Shown here: positions 21,660-33,344 of the stretch, in pieces | Position numbering within the stretch: the first letter of the stretch is position 1 | How the letters are laid out: the number at the start of each line of letters is the position of its first letter | The notes under the pieces: model-generated | What the model was told of the DNA's origin: nothing | The model's input: the letters and a program-made list of their open reading frames with translations, nothing else | The model's database searches: none | Source: Thelonectria olida | Lineage: Eukaryota > Ascomycota > Sordariomycetes > Hypocreales > Nectriaceae | Assembly: GCA_020736575.1 (NCBI GenBank) | Contig: JAGPYM010000023.1 | Coordinates: forward strand, 496,001-560,000 | Reading direction: 5' to 3' | Length of the DNA stretch: 64,000 nt | Made by a program: the position numbers and the translations under genes

Positions 21660-22734
21660 CCGTGAACTCAAGGACGCTGACACCACGGATAGCATGGTTT
21701 TCGGGGTGGATCGGACTCGTTTGCTCTGGGCATCACAGAATGGACACATCGAGGTGGTCAAGTTGCTTATTGAGAAGGGAGCTAGCGTCACAGTCACAGA
21801 TGAGGACGGGTGGACGCCATTACATGCAGCATCAGAAGATGGCCACATCGAGGTGGTCAAGCTGCTTATCGAGGAGGGAGCTGACACTCCAGTTGCAGCT
21901 AAGAACGGGTGGACGCCATTGCATTTAGCATCAGAGAATGGACATATTGAGGTAGTTAGGTTGCTCATCGAGAAGGGTGCTAGTGTCACAGTCACAGATG
22001 AGTACGGGTGGGCGCCTTTGCTAGTAGCATTAGAGAATGGGCACATTAAGGTGGCCAAGATACTCATCGAGAAGGGAGCTGATACTACTGGTTGCAGCCA
22101 AGGACAGGGCGATACCATTGCATTTGGCATCAGAGAATGGACACGTTGAGGTGGTCAAGATACCCACCGAGAAGGGATCTGACATCGTGGTTGCAGCCTA
22201 GGACGGGTAGACGCCATTGCATTCAGCATCACAGGATGGACACATCAAGGTGGTCAAGCTGCTGCTAACAACTCTGGGCGTCGAAACTAGCAGGGCAGAC
22301 AACCATGGTCGTACGGCGTTATTCTTGGCTTCCAGATGTGGGTACAATAATGTGGTTCAAGCGCTGCTTGTCGATGGGCGAATCAACACGGGTATCAAGG
22401 ACTGGTACGGTTCGACATCGTTGTTTACTGCCGTGAGGAACGGCCACTTCGCAGTAGTAGAGCTATTACTCGCGGTCGACGGCACGGCCCTTGGGGACCA
22501 AGACAGTTTTGGTCGGAGTCTCTTCTGGTGGGCGCGGCGCACTGGCAATCTTCAGGTCCTTCAGCTCCTAGTGCAGCATGCCGAAAAGGTTGGCAGTCCT
22601 ATCCCTAACGACCCTGCTCCTGTCAATGCCACCTCTATTCCGTTTAATCATGAATCCGCTTGGTGCGACGCCTGTACACTGAGCATCCGGGAAGGCTGTG
22701 GGTATTCTTGCAGAGTCCAGTTGCCCTCCTTCTA
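21660..22734 (+). pseudogene. Ankyrin-repeat pseudogene with start of a ZZ-type finger
   Basis: About eight ankyrin repeats run from DRTRLLWASQNGHIEVVKLL to GNLQVLQLLVQHAE, the first four nearly identical to one another. The tail WCDACTLSI...GCGYSC resembles the beginning of the ZZ-like zinc finger that ends many fungal ankyrin NLRs, but the frame is lost at once. Within the array there is a frameshift near 22090, and two in-frame TAG codons at about 22198-22212. Those two are an AAG-like and a TGG-like codon judging from sibling repeats. It probably formed the C-terminus of an NLR. No NACHT domain lies between it and the upstream esterase gene. Confidence 0.85.
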
Positions 22735-22808
22735 AGGCACATGACAACTAAGAGCTAGCAGATAAGATGGTTGATTCGATCCTGGTTCTACGCTTAATCG
22801 GGGAATGC

Positions 22809-23033
22809 AATTCGAAATTGTTAATTTAGGAAACCGTGATTCAAGCTTCGTCATGTGGAGATGGGCAAGGACCCGAAACTGGACAGTGGTCAAGAAGCTG
22901 GACCACTGAGTCCAGTTTCGGGTCCTTGCTATAAACGTTCGAGACTTTCGGCTAGCCGCTTTCTATGTTTAAAGAGATATTCCAAGGCCACTGGGAGGTC
23001 GAAGGATCAGAAAGTGGTCCCGATGTTCCCCGG
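22809..23033 (+). repeat. Family A repeat, copy 2 (near full length)
   Basis: About 220 bp: GAAATTGTTAATTTAGGAAA, a segment around GATTCAAGCTTCGTCATGTG, the GTCCAGTTTCGG hairpin (arms near 22864-22884 and 22911-22931), and an end GCCACTGGGAGG...AGAAAGTGGTCCC. The same order is found, inverted, at 60421-60632. Confidence 0.75.
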
Positions 23034-23449
23034 ATTATTTGGAGTGGGGTGGCTGAGTGGAATAAGATCCTTAAACTGGGTTCCCGCTAACAAATTTTTG
23101 GGCCGCAGCAATTGCCCAGGGCTTCAAATTCTTGTGCGCAAGGAAAGTAGAAAGGGAGAAAATATTTCTAAATTTGTACATTACATCACAAGGTGCATTT
23201 AAAGCTCCCCACCAGACGATCTCCGAATCCCATAGGGGGAGTCGAACGCGCGCTGCAGTTCTTAGTTGTCCAGGAAGGCCATCATTAAGATAGGCAACTC
23301 TGAGCCAGATAAGGCCAACTAGACATACCGACAGGTTCCGTTTTTCAGGACCTTTTTCCAAGGGGGGGCAGAGCTTGATCTCTAATGCTATTTATAGTAG
23401 ACTCCTTTTGGCCATGCGCAGTAATACTAAGCAGTCTGATGGTTGTTAA

Positions 23450-23921
23450 TGTTGAGATCCGTGGTTTAACGGATCAATCGCTTGAGGGCCATAGCGATAC
23501 GGTATCGTCAGTGGCCTTCTTGGCGGATGGCCAGCGGCTCGCATCGGGCTCGTATGATAAAACGGTTAAGGTCTGGGATGCAGCAACGGGCGCATGCATG
23601 CAGACGCTTGAGATCGACCAGGTGATTACCGTCCTTTCATTTGATCCGATGAGAAACTCTCTCTTGACCGATATTGGACTTCTGAAGCTGGATCTCCCGG
23701 CTCTACCACCTGCCATCGATAATCAATCGACTGACGCAACCTTACGGGGTGTTTGCCACTCTGGCTGGGGTATAAGCACCGACAATATATGGATTGTGAA
23801 AGATGGAAAAGGGATGGTTTGGCTACCTTCCGAGTATCGCCAGTGGAGGTCGGCTGTGGTGGGATCAACGGTCGCTATCGGCTGTCGTTCAGGCCGTGTA
23901 CTGGTGATAAAGTTCTCTTAG
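23450..23921 (+). pseudogene. C-terminal WD40 fragment of a second NLR, joined to an LTR end
   Basis: From 23481 the frame encodes one complete WD40 repeat (LEGHSDTVSSVAF...VKVWDAATG) and then the same C-terminal cap as the intact NLR at 567-5378 (VGSTVAIGCRSGRVLVIKFS). All other blades, NACHT and the N-terminus are missing. Directly upstream, 23450-23477 is identical to the first 28 bp of the solo LTR at 27215-27355. The WD40 fragment therefore abuts a broken LTR. Confidence 0.85.
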
Positions 23922-24359
23922 AGCGGAGGTAGGTATAATTACCTCTTTGGTTACAAGCAGCCCTTTTCCGTTCTCAGCAGCGATCTACGTAGTTGGTTAT
24001 GTTTGATTCCACGTCGCTAAGCCGTTACAGCTTTGGAAGCTGGAAGCCCGGCTAGTAACTATTTCCTACCTTAGACAACCAGCCCTGTATTCACTGAGCT
24101 TCGAGCGTGCTATAGCCAAACGCCAGCGTTATTTCTTTCTCTTTAATTTTCTTTTCACTTTGATCTTGGAGGGTCGTAGGGGTGGTGCAAAATTTATATT
24201 GGAACGGACCTTGCCTTCTAGACCAAACGAGAACTGTGTAGTGACGGGAATCATATGATCTGTGGTTTCTTGTATGTTCGAAAACATCCGCATCGATTGT
24301 ACCCACATTATCTGATGGCCGGTGGCCAATTGCGGCCGTGAGGTTATTATATGACAGGC

Positions 24360-24578
<219 letters not shown>

Positions 24579-27214
24579 GTATTGATGTATTTTCCGTCCA
24601 GCGGCCTTCAGGCCACTCAGGTCCCCTATAGGGGCACAGGACGTGCTGAGCTACTAGCTGTATCTACCTATGTACAGGTGGGTCACAGATTAGTCATCGC
24701 GTGAGCGAAATTAGACCTCCTTGTCAATCCAGCTCTGAACGTAAACAAACCACCATCCAGCATATCGTTGGCTCTAATGCACCCATCGTCGTACCTGCCG
24801 CCCGTCAGCGGATCATCCAGGTGCAGCAGAGTCGCTGCTGCGTTCTTTGGTCTTTATATGGGGACCGGCAGAGACCCTTTTGCGCAGGCTGCAGAGGCGG
24901 CCTCGGAATGGTCCCGGTCGATCGGAGGGTGCTGTCGACACCCAACAATCGTCCGAGTCCGGGAGAAAGAAAATGACATATGAGAAAATTGTGCAGAGAC
25001 GTGCGTACGGAGAGTGTCATATCTCGTAGCGAAGGCAGACCTTCTCGAAGAAGCCACTGGCTCTTGCTACTTTGACGAACTCGATGTAGTTCTTGCCTAT
25101 TGCGCGGTTGACCGCTGCAGTCGGTGAGGGGGCCAGCCTCATCCGACAGCGCGGCGGGACTTTCCGGCAGTAGAAGATGTGGTTCGGTGCTTTGCGTCGT
25201 CCACATGAACAAAGGATCCGTGCGTCTGCATGGTCGAATCGCTCGTGGTATTCCGCGTAGTCGCCGTGCTGCGACCTAGCAGCGAGAAGGTGATGAAGCA
25301 TGCTCCGTGGGAGTGTCAGCTCCGGCGGGCATCCTGTGGTGGCCGAGAGCTTGAGATCTCTATACTTTTCAGGTGCAGATTCTTCCCACCAAGCTTTGAA
25401 AGCGTCTTTTGGCCGCTGTTTAGCGGCTCGACGCAGATATGCCAGGGTCGGGAGAGCGCCTGGGGGAACTGGTTTCAGGCATCCAGCCTTCGCGAGAGCG
25501 TCGGCTTCTTCGTTTCCGGGGATTTTGGCGTAGCCGGGAACCCAGCGGACCTTCGTGGCGCCGTGCGAAGCAGCGAGCGCTTGGAACTCGATGAAGATGT
25601 CTTGTGAGGAGTCGGAGGGCTTGCCCCGGAGACACGAGGCCGCAGCGATGTTGTCGAGGCAGACTACGGTCGTCTGTTCGGGACTGTGCTGGGTGCTAAG
25701 CGCTGCTTTGAGCCCTTCCAGGGCACCGGTAGCTTCAGCATCGAATACCTCAGCTGGGCCGAGGCGGTCACAGCCTTGGAGGATCGGTCTGCTGTCTTGG
25801 TGGACGGTGAACCCGTACCCAACGGCGCCTTCTTTTGTCTGCGAGCCATCAGAATATACGATCAAGGTAAGTGGTGGTAAGTCCTGAAGCCAGCTTTGGA
25901 ACTCCGCGGCAGTGTCTTCTTTTGATGCTGACTGGAGAGGTTCCTGTTCTTCACTAAATGAATCCTGTAGCAGCACCGGCCGCTTGCAGCTTGGTAACAG
26001 CTCGTCAGTCCTGCGCAGCCTGGTTCGGGTAGCAGTAGGCGGTTGTTGGTATTTCAGCTTTATCACCCTATGAATGACTGGCGGTTTTATTGGGCAAGTG
26101 CGCGAGGCGAGCGGGTGTGCCGCATCGAGACCTTTGAGGCGGGCTGCGAATCGCAAGCGGGACGCTTCCAGCAATTGTGTGACCGGTGGGATGCCGCTCT
26201 CCCGATGAAGAGCAGCTATCGGCGTCGTTCTCCATACTGGCAACACGGCCCTCATGGATTGATTGAGGCATTTGCTCATCCTTTGGATTAGGGTTTTCAG
26301 TCTGGTTGATACTTCCTTTGATGGCCGTGACCACGATGGGCAGGTCGAGCCTGGATACCAGGCTTCGGTTCCATAGAGCAGGACCGGTTCGACGCATGCT
26401 CGCACAGCCCGTCGCACGGCTGATGGAAGTGGTCCATGTTTCGTATTGGTGAGGCCTCTCAGGTGGTAGTCCACGGCCTGTGCCTTGGCAACCCACTTCT
26501 CAACGTGTGTCTTGAAAGATAACGTCTCGTCGAGCCAGATCCCGAGCCATCGCATTGCGGCTTCGGGTCGTTTTTCCACATCACCGTGCCGTACGGCAGG
26601 GACATTCTTCACAGGTTTCCTGGAGAAGTGCATTACTTCTGTTTTGCCTGGGTCGAAGGAGATGCCGTTGACAGCTCCCCAAGTGACCAGTTCGTTAATT
26701 CTCCTAGTTACTTCTGCGGCTGTTGCCTCTAGTGAGTCACCAACGCACAGGATTGCCGTATCGTCGGCATAACCGAAACGGCCTTTCGCGTCGCCCAGGC
26801 AGTTGATTGGCTCGGTGTAGAGCAGAAAGAGGATCGGGGACACAGGGGACCCTTGGGGTAGCCCGCACTGCAAGGGCGATGAGGGTGTCGTTATGTCTTG
26901 GTATCTGACACGGGCTGAACGGTCGTTCATGAACGAGTAGACCCATCGTGCAAGGTGCTCCGGCCACCCTTGTTCTCTGAGTCTCAAAGCAAGGCGGTTC
27001 CGCATGACGGTGTCGAATGCGCCTTGGATGTCCATTGTGACAAGTGTCACAACCTGTTTCCTAGCGAACGCTTCCTCAATGTCATGTATCGGGGCAGCAA
27101 CCAGATCGACAGCTGACCGTTTGGGTAGAGCACCGGATTGCTGCGAGTGCAGCACTCCATAATGTATCGAAGCCCAGGCTAGCCGCCGAGCGATGAGTCG
27201 CTCGAGGCCTTTCC

Positions 27215-27355
27215 TGTTGAAATGAGCATATTATATTGATTTAAGAAGAAGAAAACTAGTGCTAACTAGCGGAAGCTATTGACAAGAAGACATCCACATC
27301 CCAGCCACCAATGGATCGGAATAGCCGTTGATCCGTTAAACCACGGATCTCAACA
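27215..27355 (-). mobile_element. Solo LTR (141 bp) with 5-bp target duplication
   Basis: The insert begins TGTTGA and ends TCAACA, the usual TG...CA LTR termini extended to a 6-bp inverted repeat. It is flanked by TTTCC at 27210-27214 and 27356-27360. Removing it with one TTTCC restores the LINE frame ...LGKGLER... exactly. The short length and ends suggest a Ty1/copia-type LTR. Orientation is tentative. Confidence 0.85.
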
Positions 27356-27689
27356 TTTCCCGAGGCATGAAAGCAAGGAGATGGGTCGCCAGGAGCGGGC
27401 GGAAGTGAGGTCCCTTCTCCCTGGTTTTGGTATCATCACGACTTCCGCTTCACGAAAGGCTTTCGGATGATGGCCTACGGATAGGCACCCTTGATAAAGG
27501 CGGCAAACGTGACTGCCGATGATATGCCAGGACGCTCGGAGCAGTTTAATCGTGATATTGTCCGCGCCCGGGGATGTATTGCCGGTTCGTAGGATCGCAT
27601 CCTTCTGAGCGCCCTGCTATAAGAGAGGAATAATTTTGAACTATTAAAATGGAGGGACGCTTACTAGATGGACCGCATACGCTACACTC

Positions 27690-27850
27690 ATGATTAAATT
27701 AACTCCTCAATTGATGAGGAGCTGGAGAAGCACGTTGACCAGCTTCACCTGATATTTCTACTAGGTGGAGAGCGTCTGCAACACTTCTCGGGGGCAGAGG
27801 GCTTGATCTCTAAGGATAAGATAACTTAGTGGTCTTTAAAGAAGTCGATA
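27690..27850 (+). pseudogene. Possible NLR-related fragment
   Basis: A short stretch reads DEELEKHVDQLH, like DELEKHVVQLYKEL just upstream of NACHT in the intact NLR. It is followed by GGGGCAGAG..CTTGATCTCTAA, which also occurs at about 23364. The similarity is short and may be coincidental. Confidence 0.3.
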
Positions 27851-28214
27851 GCTGGGCCCATCCGCATCCAGGTACCTGCACCAGACCTTCCTGGGACGGA
27901 GGAGTTCATTCGGGTGCTTATATCGCATACATGCCCTCTAGATCACCGGCTAACAACTACAAGCAATCGTGCATACATATGACCAGGGGCGTGAGGGAAT
28001 AATATATATCGCAGCACTCCTTGGCTCGTTTAAGGTATATCCCACCCATCTCAAAATCCCCCAACCCAGAAGAGCATGATGATACTAAGTTCTCCCACGA
28101 TCCTTGAGCGTGAAGAGAAATACCAACTATATCTGCTAAACGATTGGCCGGATTGGACACCATGAAGCTCCTTAGACCTAGATTGACATGAGTATTAGGT
28201 GGAATTAACCTGCA

Positions 28215-28390
28215 ACACCAGCAACATGCTAGGACGTCTTCCGATTCTTGATCTTCATAGAATAATGGACCTGTAGGCTCTCGACAGACCGCCCTGGGTA
28301 TGTTTCGCTAAACCGCTGGTGAATCTCGGGCCACGCGAGCCTTTCGTCTTCCTTCAACTCGAGGAGGATTTTTCAGCGAAAGGAATTATT
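28215..28390 (-). pseudogene. Myb/SANT-like fragment, copy 1
   Basis: The minus strand reads ILLELKEDERLAWPEIHQRF, then SVESLQVHYSMKIK and a stop. This matches the end of the Myb-like protein at 32503-32216. The N-terminal part is missing. Flanking DNA is also similar in the two places. Confidence 0.65.
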
Positions 28391-28580
28391 TCACTTTTGG
28401 ATCTCACATTAGTCAGGATTTGGTTTTGCAATCTTGGAATTGGGATCTCATGGATTCTTAATGACAGATAAAGATTGCCTTGTAACAATATCAAAATATC
28501 CAAATCGTCATCGAATCAAATCATGCTAAGCGACTGTGTTTTCAAATTGTCCCAAATTGATTGTCAACTTTTGAGTTTGC

Positions 28581-29630
28581 TTGCCCGTGGAAGGAATACA
28601 GCCCCTTTTGCTGCATATGTATCAGTCGCCGGGTACCAGTGAAATTTTGCAGCCACGGTTACCCGTGGCCTTATTGGGCCCCAATGAGACCGAGAGGAAC
28701 AACCTGCTCATTGACCAGATTGTGGAAGATATCATGAGCGCGCAGGATCAAGATCTCAGCTACCATTTCGGAGTCAATTCAGCCGATAACGGGAATCTCA
28801 CGGTGCTTCAGTCTAGCTGGGGCTACTTAACTGTCTCACTCAGCAGTACCGGGGAAGACCTATTTTCCGTCATCAGCTTCACTTCGGTCAACATCACGCT
28901 GATAAGATCTGAAACCATCGACAAACCACCAACGCCATTTGAGAAATGCACCCGTGGATCGTTCCAGAACGAGGCGTTTGGTGGAAGGATCACTCAGACT
29001 GATTGCGTCGGATCAACAACCGATGACAACAGTAACAGGTTCTTTGGCCAGGTAGACACTGCCGCTGTTCTGATTATACATGGCCTTGGCAATGGCCGTT
29101 CCAACGTCAGCTCAGAGTCCCTCAACGACAGCGTCATGTCCTGGACTCGGAACATGTTGGCCACGATGGAAGGCCTGCTTATCGCAAGGGGCTACATAGT
29201 CAGCGTCGATCCAGCCCTAGTCATGATCAGTGTTGATAAGTTAACTGCTGCTATATCTGGCCTGCAGCTCCTTCTAAGCATCCTTGCTCTGGTCCTCGCG
29301 GGAGCCGCATGGCTTGCGCTGGCTCTCTTTGCGGATTCACACTGGTCTAACACGTTCTTGGCAATCTTGGTATATGCCACATCAGAGAGGGATGGGAAAA
29401 AGCCGAGACCTGGATATATGCACGACCCTCCCAGCGTTGAACTCATAGCAGATGGGGATGAGCATTTTATTGAGGTCTCTGGGAAGGCAGTTGCACTTCG
29501 AGGCCGAGTTTTGGTTCATATGGATTCTTTAAATGAAGAACCGCAGGACGAGGGTAGGCAAAAGCGGGGTTTTGGGAGGGACGTCTTTTTGTCACTGCAT
29601 AACGGGAGAGACCAGATTGAGCTAACCTAA
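28581..29630 (+). CDS. Single-pass membrane protein, 5' end unresolved
   Basis: Open frame of about 350 codons with no ATG at its beginning (first ATG 28617), so an upstream exon or truncation is likely. Residues about 60-215 look extracellular: Ser/Thr-rich, with Cys pairs and several N-x-S/T sites (NVSSES, NDSV). One strong membrane segment lies near 225-260 (LQLLLSILALVLAGAAWLAL), followed by a charged cytoplasmic tail. The plan resembles C-termini of large fungal multi-pass proteins of unknown function. The frame itself is free of stops. Confidence 0.55.
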   Translation: MPVEGIQPLLLHMYQSPGTSEILQPRLPVALLGPNETERNNLLIDQIVEDIMSAQDQDLSYHFGVNSADNGNLTVLQSSWGYLTVSLSSTGEDLFSVISFTSVNITLIRSETIDKPPTPFEKCTRGSFQNEAFGGRITQTDCVGSTTDDNSNRFFGQVDTAAVLIIHGLGNGRSNVSSESLNDSVMSWTRNMLATMEGLLIARGYIVSVDPALVMISVDKLTAAISGLQLLLSILALVLAGAAWLALALFADSHWSNTFLAILVYATSERDGKKPRPGYMHDPPSVELIADGDEHFIEVSGKAVALRGRVLVHMDSLNEEPQDEGRQKRGFGRDVFLSLHNGRDQIELT

Positions 29631-30003
29631 TGTCAAACTATAGTGAGAGGGTTAAAGTGTAATTATTTAAGGCAATTACTACGTGGGCATCATACTTTGC
29701 TACGTGGGCCTCAAGTTTACGTGGGCATCATATTTTGCGTACTCTCATTGGCTTGAAAAATCCTCGACCCACGAGTACAAGCCCCACGAAGGCGGTGAAG
29801 CTTGTCCGCTAACAGCCAGCCAAACCCCTCAAAGATCATTTACGAGTAGCAATGGGAGCCAGAAATATTACGGCGGCAGTGAATATTCTTCCCGGACGAC
29901 CAATTCACGGCCTTTTGTCGCTATAACACTCGTTATAATCGTCTTGCGTTCAAAGTTAACCAGTTGCTTCTCTCATTCTCTAACTACAATGCAATCTCCC
30001 TCT

Positions 30004-30665
30004 CTACTTACTTACTGAATGCAAGGCTTGTTGTTCTTCAGTATCTCTATCTATCCTCCTCCAGATGTCAGCCACACCCCTTCTCCCTGTTTCTAGAGGG
30101 TTATCCCCTAGTTCCCGGGCGACCTCGGCCGCTATACGGTCATCCTCTGCCTTACTCCAGTCCAGATATGCCATCATCTCCTCCTTGGTCCATTCCCTTG
30201 AACCGGCCGAAGTAGTGCAATACTTTGACATCTGCTTATAGTCAACACACCACTCATAGCTCTCCTTATCATATCGCGATGGAAGACCCGTTTCCTTCCG
30301 GTATTGCTGGTTGGTTTTGATGCTCCCGCGGGGCTGGCATTCATACCAAGCCGTTCTTGCGGCCACATATCTTTGATATATCGCCTGCGGGTCGTCGTAC
30401 CACAGCGGAGGCGGAGGTGCCGACAGACTGGGTACAGGGGAAGATGGAATAATAGTCTCTAAAGCCGCCAGAGACTCAGGCTCAGCGATAGGCTGTACTG
30501 GTACGGTCGCTTCAGCCGTGGACTCTGCTTCAGAAACTCCGTTTGGGTGTAGCGTTGGATCCGGATCCAGTGTTGCAGCAACCTGCAGTGATGGCTCAGG
30601 GGCGAGGGGCGGAGAGCATTCCTGAAACCTTAAAGGGCACGCCTTTGAGGTTTGCCACAGCTACG
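30004..30665 (-). pseudogene. MULE transposase C-terminal fragment, copy 2
   Basis: Minus-strand tail of a Hop-like MULE. It starts inside the zinc knuckle (SKACPLRFQEC) and contains SIKTNQQYRKETGLPSRYDK and SREWTKEEMMAYLDWSKAED. It is clearly homologous to the tail of the element at 10546-12424 but from a different subfamily copy. The catalytic core is missing. It ends within a few bases of CHAT copy B. Confidence 0.8.
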
Positions 30666-30670
30666 ACACG

Positions 30671-31482
30671 GTGAACAGCCTGCCAAGGATATGGTGGATC
30701 GGGACAGGCCTTGCCAGCTCGATGCCTTTTCATACCGCGGGAATACATTCGGCTGATTCAACGGAGAATGCGTTCAGCAGAGTCGTTTCGTCCTATACTC
30801 CATCCATCAAGGCACTTGCGCATGCACAGCATCGAGCTAGGGCTACAGAAAGCGTCAAGGGATCGGTTCTGATTGCTACCATGCCGACTACACCAGGCAA
30901 CGCTTCATGCCCTGACCTTCCAGGTGTTGTTGAAGAGAAGAATCAGCGATGGGCGTGATTAATGGCCATCTTCCCATACAATATCAGGAGTTGCCTAGCG
31001 TGGAGGATGTTATTGAGAGCCTGCGAAACTGCTGCATTGCGCACTTTGCCTGCCACGGACTTACAGACCATTTGGATCCTTCTAAGAGCGGACTGATCTT
31101 GCAAAGTCGGGGTGAACAGGACAGGTTAACAGTGCACACCGTATCGGAGTTGAGCCTTAGGAACGCACAGATGGCATACCTATCAGCTTGCTCGACGGCG
31201 GAGAATAGGGCGGCATGGCTATCGGATGAGGTGATTCATGTAGTGAGCGGGTTTCAGGTAGCTGGCTTTCCGCATGTAATTGGGTGTCTTTGGCCATCGA
31301 TCGACCGGGTTTGTGTGGAAGTTGCAGGTCGATTTTATCAGGCGCTGCTCAGGAGAAAGACAACTTGTTGGGGCGATGGAGAGGTGGCTTTGGCACTCCG
31401 CGATGCTGTGATGGAGGTGCGGAAGACGGAGTTGAGGATGCCGCTGGCCTGGGCGCAGTTTGTTCACTTCGGTGCATAGTAA
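30671..31482 (+). pseudogene. CHAT-domain gene remnant, copy B
   Basis: Plus-strand counterpart of copy A. PRIWWIGTGLASSMPFHTAG begins right at the junction with the MULE fragment. A one-base deletion near 30948 (AATCAGCGATGG against AATCAGCTGATGG in copy A) shifts the frame. Afterwards the peptidase half is open to its stop: catalytic His motif HFACHGLTDH, catalytic Cys motif YLSACSTAE, and C-terminal LAWAQFVHFGA. This copy keeps both catalytic motifs that copy A has partly lost, but lacks the TPR region and any start. Confidence 0.85.
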
Positions 31483-32215
31483 AAAATGGCGTGACTCATG
31501 TCTACCGTCGAAAATTTTATAACTGTAAAGCTTACCAATGATTCCTCATCCAGTGATAAGGACACCGATGCAGAGAGCAAATAGCCTCAGCCCAGCCGCG
31601 CATCGACCTTGGCATGCAATCGCGAAGACGCGAGGATGAAACTGCGAACGATGCGTCGATAACACTCCTACCACCACGGCGCCCGAGCCAAGAAGTCTAT
31701 GGACCGGCGCGAACCCCTAGCTCTTTCGGTCGTGAACCCAAGGAGCCCAACTCCCGATGGCCAAGCCTTCGTCTTTTATGGTTTCGCCTTCCCGAGGATT
31801 GATAGGATAGAATTCGATGTGCTCTTCATCCTTGTTGCCGTTCTCTCTTGGTGATGTTCATCCTGCAAAGCCTCACGTGACTCCATACTGGTCCGAGCTT
31901 GACCATTCCGATGAGGCCGAAAGCCGGCGGGGTATGAGCTTTCCCAGTGCTCTGCCCCATTTATATCCACGGAGGTGGAAAAACCTAGCACTGATTAGAA
32001 GAAAGTCGACAGCGACCGATAATAACAGTATAATTTTATCATCGAGGACACAACGTACAAACGGCACAAAGGGACCGCGCTAGAGGCAGGAGGGAGATAG
32101 AAATACGGTATGCTATACGATTTGTATGATTCGAGACTACAGATCTTTGCATTGAGACACATTTCCAGACGACTATTGGCCGGGTGAGGCTTGACCTACA
32201 ACCACCAACAACACA
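31483..32215. other. No recognisable gene
   Basis: Short chance frames only. I see no repeat family or domain. Confidence 0.4.
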
Positions 32216-32503
32216 CTAGGACCTCTTCCGCCTCTTAAGCTTCGTAGAGTAATGTACCTGTAGGCTCTGGACCGACCGCGCAGGATATGTTTTGGTAAAT
32301 CGCCTGTGGATCTCGGGCCATGCAAGCCTCTCTCCCTCCTTCAACTCGAGGAGAAGGTTGTCCTCCTCTGCCGTGTAATGAGTTCTCGAAACCAAAGCCC
32401 TCTTGACCCCGTGGACTGTCTGTGTTGAGGGTGAATCAACACAACCCCGATCAGCACTGCTAGAGTGCCCACGCTCTGTACAAGGAGTCCAGTCGAATTG
32501 CAA
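32216..32503 (-). pseudogene. Myb/SANT-like fragment, copy 2
   Basis: The minus strand reads HYTAEEDNLLLELKEGERLA, then WPEIHRRF and RSVQSLQVHYSTKLKRRKRS and a stop: a single Myb/SANT-like helix-turn-helix with a basic tail, a common C-terminus in fungal proteins. The frame is open upstream without an ATG at 32503, so the gene start is unknown and it may be a fragment. Its paralogous piece is at 28215-28390. Confidence 0.55.
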
Positions 32504-33002
32504 CTGGAAAGTCGCTCTGCCGTTCTCCGGTGAGAGCTGACCGCAGAGTTGCGACCATCAGCTTGCTCGAGTGCGAAAGGCTAATGTCCTTGGCTCTGGC
32601 CACTTTCAACGTGGATACTCTCAGCCCAGCTATGTTCGCCTAGGGAGCCAGCATCATTTGTATAGTTTGAAGCTGGGTGAAGTTCGACTTCATGCGGTGA
32701 AACAAACTGAGGCAGCGTCATAGGGGTCGGGCGTACGAACAGGCTCTGTACCGTACTCTACGAGGGGTATCCCTCAACATACGTCGTCTCAAAATCTGCC
32801 TCAACGCCGCGACTCAGCCAAGGACCGGCACAGCTCACCCTAGAATAATGCAGTAAGTAGAGTAAATAAATTGTAAAGTGGATTAATCTTGCGGGCAGGA
32901 TCACAATCTCTCGGACGGATATTTATTTTCGTCAGGTATAGTCATTTTCATCATCAGATCAGATATCTACACATAACGCTGTCGGATACCCAGTGAACGT
33001 CT

Positions 33003-33340
33003 GAATACCTCAAGCAACTACAAGCACTATCCCCTCATAATCTCAACAACGACATTAAAAAGGCCTGGCTTGGGGCTCCAAGACCCATTGTTCATGCTGA
33101 GATTCTTGTCCATCATTGGCTAGAGAATACGCAAGGAGGGATCCGACCAGAACGGTTCTTCAAGCGTTGGAAATTCATTGGAACCAGCAAACCACCTTGC
33201 AAGCTTTGTTCTTATTTTTTCGACGAGTATCCAACAGATGTCCAGGTTCGTCCGTCACACCAGAACGTCTATTTTCCTTGGAGAATGCCAGATATCTATG
33301 AACACCAAGGCCATGAAGCAACAACGACACACACACAAGT
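33003..33340 (+). pseudogene. OTT_1508-like deaminase fragment
   Basis: The plus-strand frame reads LQALSPHNLNNDIKKAWLG, then VHAEILVHHWLE, FFKRWKFIGTSKPPCKLCSY and VRPSHQNVYFPWRMPD. HAE and PPCKLC are the zinc-binding/catalytic signature of the fungal OTT_1508-like nucleic-acid deaminase family (Pfam). A TGA lies just upstream (about 32997). The domain ends where a pogo element in the opposite direction begins. Both active-site motifs are present, but the gene is clearly incomplete. Confidence 0.7.
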
Positions 33341-33344
33341 AATC

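Noticed and set aside
27957..28163. 68-codon minus-strand frame thought to be another TPR
   Set aside because: Only LGD and a few spacings match; too weak compared with the clear TPRs at 9.4-9.7 kb.
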